Source: Roseococcus pinisoli
Lineage (GTDB): Bacteria; Pseudomonadota; Alphaproteobacteria; Acetobacterales; Acetobacteraceae
Assembly (NCBI RefSeq): GCF_018413645.1
Contig: NZ_JAHCDA010000004.1
Span: 62,001-126,000 of the forward strand
Reading direction: 5' to 3'
Length of the DNA: 64,000 bases
In this document: piece after piece, positions 59,641 to 64,000 of the stretch
Layout of the letters: the number at the start of each line of letters is the position of its first letter
How positions within the stretch are numbered: the first letter of the stretch is position 1
Notes under the pieces: model-generated
The model's input: only the letters and a program-made list of their open reading frames with translations
Database searches by the model: none
Told to the model about the DNA's origin: nothing
Made by a program: the position numbers and the translations under genes

Positions 59641-62600
59641 CGCGGCATCCAGACCCGCACCAGCGAGAGCAGCTTGTCCACGTCCAGCGGCTTGGCCAGG
59701 TAGTCGTTGGCGCCGGCGGCCAGGCACTGCGCCTGATCCTCCGGTCGGGCCTTGGCCGTGAGGGTGATGATCGGCAGGTTGCGCCACTCCGCGCGCTTGC
59801 GGATCTCGCGCGTCGCGGTCAGCCCGTCCATCTCGGGCATCATCACGTCCATCAGCACGATGTCGATCGGCTCGGCATCGCCGCGCGCGCTGCGGTCCAG
59901 CGCCGCCAGCGCCTCGATGCCGTTGCGAGCGATGGTCACCGTCGCGCCATGCGGCTCGAAGATGCTGGTCAGGGCGAAGACGTTCCGCACGTCGTCCTCG
60001 ACCACGAGGATGTTGCGCCCCTCGATGGCGGCGTCGCGGTTCATGGAGCGCGCGAGCATGCGCTGCTGCTTGTCCGGCAGGTCGGAGACGACCTGGTGCA
60101 GGAAGAGCGTCGCCTCGTCCAGCAGCCGCTCGGGCGACTTCGCGCCCTTGATGATGATGGAGCTGGAATACCGCCGCAGCCGCAGCTCCTCCGCGGCAGT
60201 GAGGTCGCGGCCCGTATAGACGATGACCGGCGGGAACGGCGTGTCCTCGTCGCCGCGCAGCTGCTCCAGCACCTCGAAGCCCGAGGCGTCGGGCAGGCTG
60301 AGATCCAGCACCATGCAGTCGAAGGTCTGCTGGCGCAGTTCCTCCAGCGCGCCGGCCGCCGTGCGGACGCCGATCGCCTTCACATCGTCCGAGGCGAGGA
60401 GCGACTTCAGGCTCTCCAGCTGGTTGACGTTATCCTCGACGATCAGGATCCGGCGCACGCGCTCGGCGAAGCGCTTGTCCATCCGCTCCAGCGCCTGGAT
60501 CAGCTGCTCGCGCTTCACCGGCTTGAGCATGTAGCCGACGGCGCCGAGGGACATGGCCGTCTGCGTGTAGTCGCTGACCGAGACCACATGGACCGGGATG
60601 TGGCGCGTGCGGATATCGCGCTTCACGCGGTCCAGCACCGAAAGGCCGGTGTGATCCGGCAGGCCCATATCCAGGATGATGGCCTGCGGCAGGAATTCCT
60701 TCGCCGCCTCCACGCCCTCATCCGCGGTGGAGGCCGCGATGCACTGGAAGCCCAGCTCATGCGCCAGGTCGTAGAGGATGCGCGCGAAGGCCGGATCGTC
60801 CTCGACGACGAGGATCACGCGTCGGTCGGCCTCGAGCACGCTGCGGTCGTCCTCGATGAAGCTGGTCCGGCGCGGCGGCGCCTCCAGCACCGGTACCTCG
60901 ACCTTGCGCATCACCGGGCGCGGGTTGTCGATCATCATGGGCGCCGGCCGCAGCCCGCCCGCATCGGTGGCCTGCACGAGGGCCGGGTCGTAGATCTCGG
61001 GCAGCGAGAGGGTGAAGGCGCTGCCCTGGCCGGGCACGCTCTCCACCTCAATGTGACCGCCGAGCAGGCGCGCCAGCTCGCGCGAGATGGAAAGGCCGAG
61101 GCCGGTGCCGCCGAACTTGCGGTTGATGGTGCCGTCGGCCTGCCGGAAGGCCTCGAAGATCGTCTGCTGCTGGTCCGCCGCAATGCCGATGCCGGTGTCG
61201 CGCACCGTGAAGGCGAGCTGGCCGCCCGGCCGGCGGGAGACGCTCAGCCGCACCGTGCCGCGATCGGTGAACTTCACCGCGTTGGAGAGGAAGTTGCGGA
61301 GGATCTGCTCCAGCCGCTGCAGGTCGGTCTCCATCTCGGTCGGCGCATCGGCCGCGATCTCGGCCCGCAGCTCGACGCCCTTTTCGGCCGCCATGGCGCG
61401 GAAGGTCGCCGCCAGCTTCTCCACCAGCGGCGCCACGCGGCCGCGGGTGGTGAGGAGCTCCAACTTGCCCGCCTCGATCTTCGAGATGTCGAGGATGTCG
61501 TTGATCAGCAGCAGCAGGTCGTTGCCCGAGGATTCGATGGTCCGGGCGAAGGTCACCTGCTCGGTCTGCAGGTTGCCGGCGCGATTCTCCGCCAGCAGCC
61601 GGGCCAGGATGAGCAGCGAGTTCAGCGGCGTGCGCAGTTCGTGCGACATATTGGCCACGAATTCGGACTTGTAGCGGCTGGCCTGCTCCAGGTCCCGCGC
61701 CTGGGCGCGGAGCGCCGTCTGGGCCTGGCTGAGGTCGTCGCGCTGGACCTCGAGCATGCGCGTCTGGGTCTCGAGCTGGGCATTGGTCTGCTCGAGCTCG
61801 CGCTGCTGGGTCTCCAGCTCGACCTGCGAGGCCTTGAGCGAGCGGCTCTGCTCCTCCAGCTCCTCGTTGGAGGCGCGCAGCTCCTCGCTCTGCACTTGCA
61901 GCTCGTCGGACTGGCGGCGTGTTTCCTCCAGCAGTTTCCGAAGCTCGCCGCGATAGTTCGCCGACCGCACCGCGATGGCGATTGACGTCGAGGTTTGCTC
62001 CAGAAGAGCGATCACGCTGTCGTCAACCGGACGGAGAAGTCCCAGCTCGATCACCGCGTTCACAGATCCATCGACGCTGACAGGCAAAATGACGAGATGT
62101 TTCGGCTTGTCTTGCCCCAAGGCAGAGCCGAACGAGAGATATCCTTCCGGGATGTCGCTCAGCACTTTGGGGCGATTTTCCACGGCAGCCTGGCCTAACA
62201 AACCTTCCCGAAGTGCAAAACGCGCCGGGACCGAGGTGTCCTGCGGCACGCCGTAAGTCGAGGCGCGTCTATAGCCATCCTGGTCGCCAACGAAGACCGC
62301 ACCGGCAACCGCGCTCACGTAGCCCGTCAGGAAGTCCAGGATGTTATTGCCGAGCTGCTCGATATGCTGGTCGCCCAGCATGGCCGACGACAGGCCGGCG
62401 TGTCCCCCCTGGAGCCATTCCTCGCGCCGGCGGGCCAAGGTGGCCCGCCGAATCAAAAGGCTTACCGTCCCCGTCAGAAGGATACCCAGAAGGCCGGATA
62501 GAAGGCCTGTCGCCAGGGCGGTATTCTGGGCGCTGTTCATCTCCTGGAGCCGGAGTGACCGCTGCAACGCTTCTTCAGCGGACATTGCCATGATCTGGGC

Positions 62601-63179
62601 GCGGATCGCGTCCATTTCGGCCTTACCCCGGTCCGTCATGACCGCCGCCAGCGCGGCCTCAAGCGTCCGTGTCCGGCGAAGATCGATTGTCTCCACAAGT
62701 TCGGCGAGTTTGGCGTCAACATGCTGTCGAAGCGCATTGACCCTGACTTGCTGCGCTGGGCTGTCCCGCGTCAACCGGGCGGCAGTATCGAGCTTTGATG
62801 AGATCGAACCGACGGCGGCATTGTAAGGCTGAAGATACGCCTCGTCATTCGTCAGAAGAAATCCACGCTGGCCCGTTTCGGCGTCCTGCACGGTCGACAG
62901 CAAATCATCGAGCACGACAATGACGTCATGAGACTGAACGATCCTCTGATTGCCCTCCCGCAAAGCCTGCAGGTTGAAATAAGCGACCGTGCCGCTGATC
63001 AGGAAGAAGACGACCGAGCCTGCGAGAGCAAAGGCGACGATGGGATCCAGTCCCAGGGTTCGCCGGAAGGTATCGGGGGTTCGGATTTGTCGGCTCATAT
63101 CAAATCCATCATCGATGGTTTCGGGCTGGCGGGAAGGCACGTCCCATTGACGGTCCGGCTCGACAGAGGCGGCGTCCAT
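59637..63179 (-). CDS. CHASE3-GAF hybrid histidine kinase with three REC domains
   Basis: 1180-residue membrane kinase. Order: membrane helix (PIVAFALAGSVVFFLISGTV), CHASE3 sensor (~65-205; DAETGQRGFLLTNDEAYLQP), second helix (LATGLLSGLLGILLTGTVSL), GAF (~265-405), coiled coil rich in Glu/Gln (~410-500), HisKA with His513 ([20 protein letters not shown]), HATPase (NFLSNAVKFTDRG, GGTGLGLSISREL), then REC1 (IILDMGLPDHTG), REC2 (MVLDLSLPDASG) and REC3 (VLMDVMMPEMDG). The start is uncertain; ATG at 63098 is an alternative. The codons for roughly residues 1-405 are less G+C-rich than the rest, suggesting a mosaic gene. Confidence 0.92.
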   Translation of the reverse strand: MDAASVEPDRQWDVPSRQPETIDDGFDMSRQIRTPDTFRRTLGLDPIVAFALAGSVVFFLISGTVAYFNLQALREGNQRIVQSHDVIVVLDDLLSTVQDAETGQRGFLLTNDEAYLQPYNAAVGSISSKLDTAARLTRDSPAQQVRVNALRQHVDAKLAELVETIDLRRTRTLEAALAAVMTDRGKAEMDAIRAQIMAMSAEEALQRSLRLQEMNSAQNTALATGLLSGLLGILLTGTVSLLIRRATLARRREEWLQGGHAGLSSAMLGDQHIEQLGNNILDFLTGYVSAVAGAVFVGDQDGYRRASTYGVPQDTSVPARFALREGLLGQAAVENRPKVLSDIPEGYLSFGSALGQDKPKHLVILPVSVDGSVNAVIELGLLRPVDDSVIALLEQTSTSIAIAVRSANYRGELRKLLEETRRQSDELQVQSEELRASNEELEEQSRSLKASQVELETQQRELEQTNAQLETQTRMLEVQRDDLSQAQTALRAQARDLEQASRYKSEFVANMSHELRTPLNSLLILARLLAENRAGNLQTEQVTFARTIESSGNDLLLLINDILDISKIEAGKLELLTTRGRVAPLVEKLAATFRAMAAEKGVELRAEIAADAPTEMETDLQRLEQILRNFLSNAVKFTDRGTVRLSVSRRPGGQLAFTVRDTGIGIAADQQQTIFEAFRQADGTINRKFGGTGLGLSISRELARLLGGHIEVESVPGQGSAFTLSLPEIYDPALVQATDAGGLRPAPMMIDNPRPVMRKVEVPVLEAPPRRTSFIEDDRSVLEADRRVILVVEDDPAFARILYDLAHELGFQCIAASTADEGVEAAKEFLPQAIILDMGLPDHTGLSVLDRVKRDIRTRHIPVHVVSVSDYTQTAMSLGAVGYMLKPVKREQLIQALERMDKRFAERVRRILIVEDNVNQLESLKSLLASDDVKAIGVRTAAGALEELRQQTFDCMVLDLSLPDASGFEVLEQLRGDEDTPFPPVIVYTGRDLTAAEELRLRRYSSSIIIKGAKSPERLLDEATLFLHQVVSDLPDKQQRMLARSMNRDAAIEGRNILVVEDDVRNVFALTSIFEPHGATVTIARNGIEALAALDRSARGDAEPIDIVLMDVMMPEMDGLTATREIRKRAEWRNLPIITLTAKARPEDQAQCLAAGANDYLAKPLDVDKLLSLVRVWMPR

Positions 63180-63189
63180 CAGATTCCAC

Positions 63190-63252
63190 TTTTATCGCTG
63201 TCAGGCGATCGCTACGAGAAGGGTACAGAGGCAGCGGCCAACAGCGATAAAA
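63190..63252. promoter_or_regulatory. Twelve-base inverted repeat upstream of the hybrid kinase
   Basis: Perfect arms TTTTATCGCTGT (63190-63201) and ACAGCGATAAAA (63241-63252) with 39 bases between, in the AT-richer space between the kinase and selD. Could be paired operator sites or a leader stem. Confidence 0.4.
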
Positions 63253-63451
63253 ATTCCCGCGCCGGCAAAGTTGGCCACCCCGCGCGTTTCCTGGCTATTC
63301 GACACTTGTTCTAAAAGCATCCCAAAATGGGAAAGTAATGGCGGATCAAAGCATAAGGCGCAGCTAACAGCTCGGGGCAGCCGGCACAATTCGCTCGGCG
63401 ATTCGGGATGGCAAAGTCGCCAGATAACCATTCCAAGATGGAGAACCTGCC

Positions 63452-64000
63452 ATGGACGTCCCGATGATCCGCCTCACCGAGCTCGCCCATGGCGGCGGCT
63501 GCGGCTGCAAGCTCGCCCCCTCCGTACTCCAGAGCCTGCTGGCAGACCAGCCGATGGCCGGCCCCTTCGCCCAGTTGCTTGTGGGCTCCGAGACCGCCGA
63601 CGACGCTGCGGTCTGGAAGGTGGATGACAACCTCGCCGTCATGGCGACGACCGACTTCTTCATGCCCATGGTCGACGATCCGGAGGATTTCGGCCGCATC
63701 GCCGCCACCAATGCGATCTCCGACATCTATGCCATGGGCGGCAAGCCGATCATGGCCCTGGCCATCCTCGGCATGCCCATCGGCAAGCTCGACCCCTCCG
63801 TGGTCCGGCGCATCCTGGCCGGCGGCGCGTCGATCTGCGCCGAGGCCGGCATCCCCGTGGCCGGCGGGCATTCCATCGACTGTCCCGAACCCGTCTATGG
63901 CCTGGCCGTGATCGGCCTCGGCCGGCCGGACCGCGTGCTGCGCAATACCGGTGCCCGGGCCGGGGACGCGCTGATCCTGACCAAGGGGATCGGCGTCGGC
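63452..64000 (+). CDS. selD: Selenide, water dikinase, 3'-truncated
   Basis: Makes selenophosphate from selenide and ATP, the selenium donor for selenocysteine and selenouridine. 183 residues run to the window edge without a stop; the family is about 340-350. The catalytic motif [11 protein letters not shown] has Cys17 and Lys20 as in E. coli, so the enzyme uses cysteine, not selenocysteine. Further motifs are [40 protein letters not shown] and [23 protein letters not shown] at 63452 has GGAG about eight bases upstream. Partner genes (selA, selB, mnmH) would lie beyond the window. Confidence 0.95.
   Translation, partial: MDVPMIRLTELAHGGGCGCKLAPSVLQSLLADQPMAGPFAQLLVGSETADDAAVWKVDDNLAVMATTDFFMPMVDDPEDFGRIAATNAISDIYAMGGKPIMALAILGMPIGKLDPSVVRRILAGGASICAEAGIPVAGGHSIDCPEPVYGLAVIGLGRPDRVLRNTGARAGDALILTKGIGVG

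Overview
The window is a G+C-rich, densely packed bacterial chromosome segment with mostly GC-ending codons. It looks like an alphaproteobacterium, most likely Rhodospirillales/Acetobacteraceae, possibly Roseomonas-like. That placement is inferred from gene content: infA-maf-RNase E/G-yacG followed by tRNA-Phe, several periplasmic Bug-type receptors, RpoH, short-form HisG, and HWE/HisKA_2-type kinases. No rRNA, CRISPR array, prophage or insertion sequence was found.

Layout. 1-3035: end of murA, then hisG and hisD. 3042-8316: cardiolipin synthase, a SWIB-domain protein, a small exported protein and a two-gene molybdenum hydroxylase (IorAB type). 8515-10697: infA, maf, RNase E/G-like, yacG, tRNA-Phe. 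10890-14683: TerB-like protein, Bug receptor, divergent LysR/MFS pair. 14793-15216: guanidinium exporter gdx/sugE behind a guanidine-II (mini-ykkC) riboswitch and a readable promoter. 15369-23814: ArsC-like protein, PAS histidine kinase, 2-hydroxyacid dehydrogenase, cytochrome c, GPP34 protein, gamma-glutamyltransferase and malate synthase G. 23831-34933: a catabolic/uptake region (orphan ABC binding protein, two amidases, TetR, aldehyde dehydrogenase, FAH-family hydrolase, AI-2E exporter-family protein, two more Bug receptors).

35039-47187 is a signalling region: a soluble PAS-PAS chemoreceptor, an M20 peptidase, a small membrane-anchored protein translationally coupled to a hybrid kinase with two REC domains and an HPt domain, a REC-PAS-GGDEF-EAL protein, an RpfC-like hybrid kinase and, convergent to it, an RpfF-like DSF synthase. 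Together these look like a diffusible-signal-factor (DSF) quorum-sensing locus in which a GGDEF-EAL regulator sits where xanthomonads have the HD-GYP regulator RpfG.

47602-56909: rpoH, rluD, a small membrane protein, tRNA-Glu, a ptsN-like IIA protein and a full Mrp cation/proton antiporter operon (fused A/B, C, D, E, F, G). 56931-63179 (minus strand): a tightly overlapping signalling operon of a CHASE3-GAF hybrid kinase with three REC domains, a CheR methyltransferase and a REC-PAS-HWE kinase-REC protein. The sensor half of the large kinase and the DNA upstream of it are visibly less G+C-rich than the rest. The window ends inside selD, the selenophosphate synthase gene.
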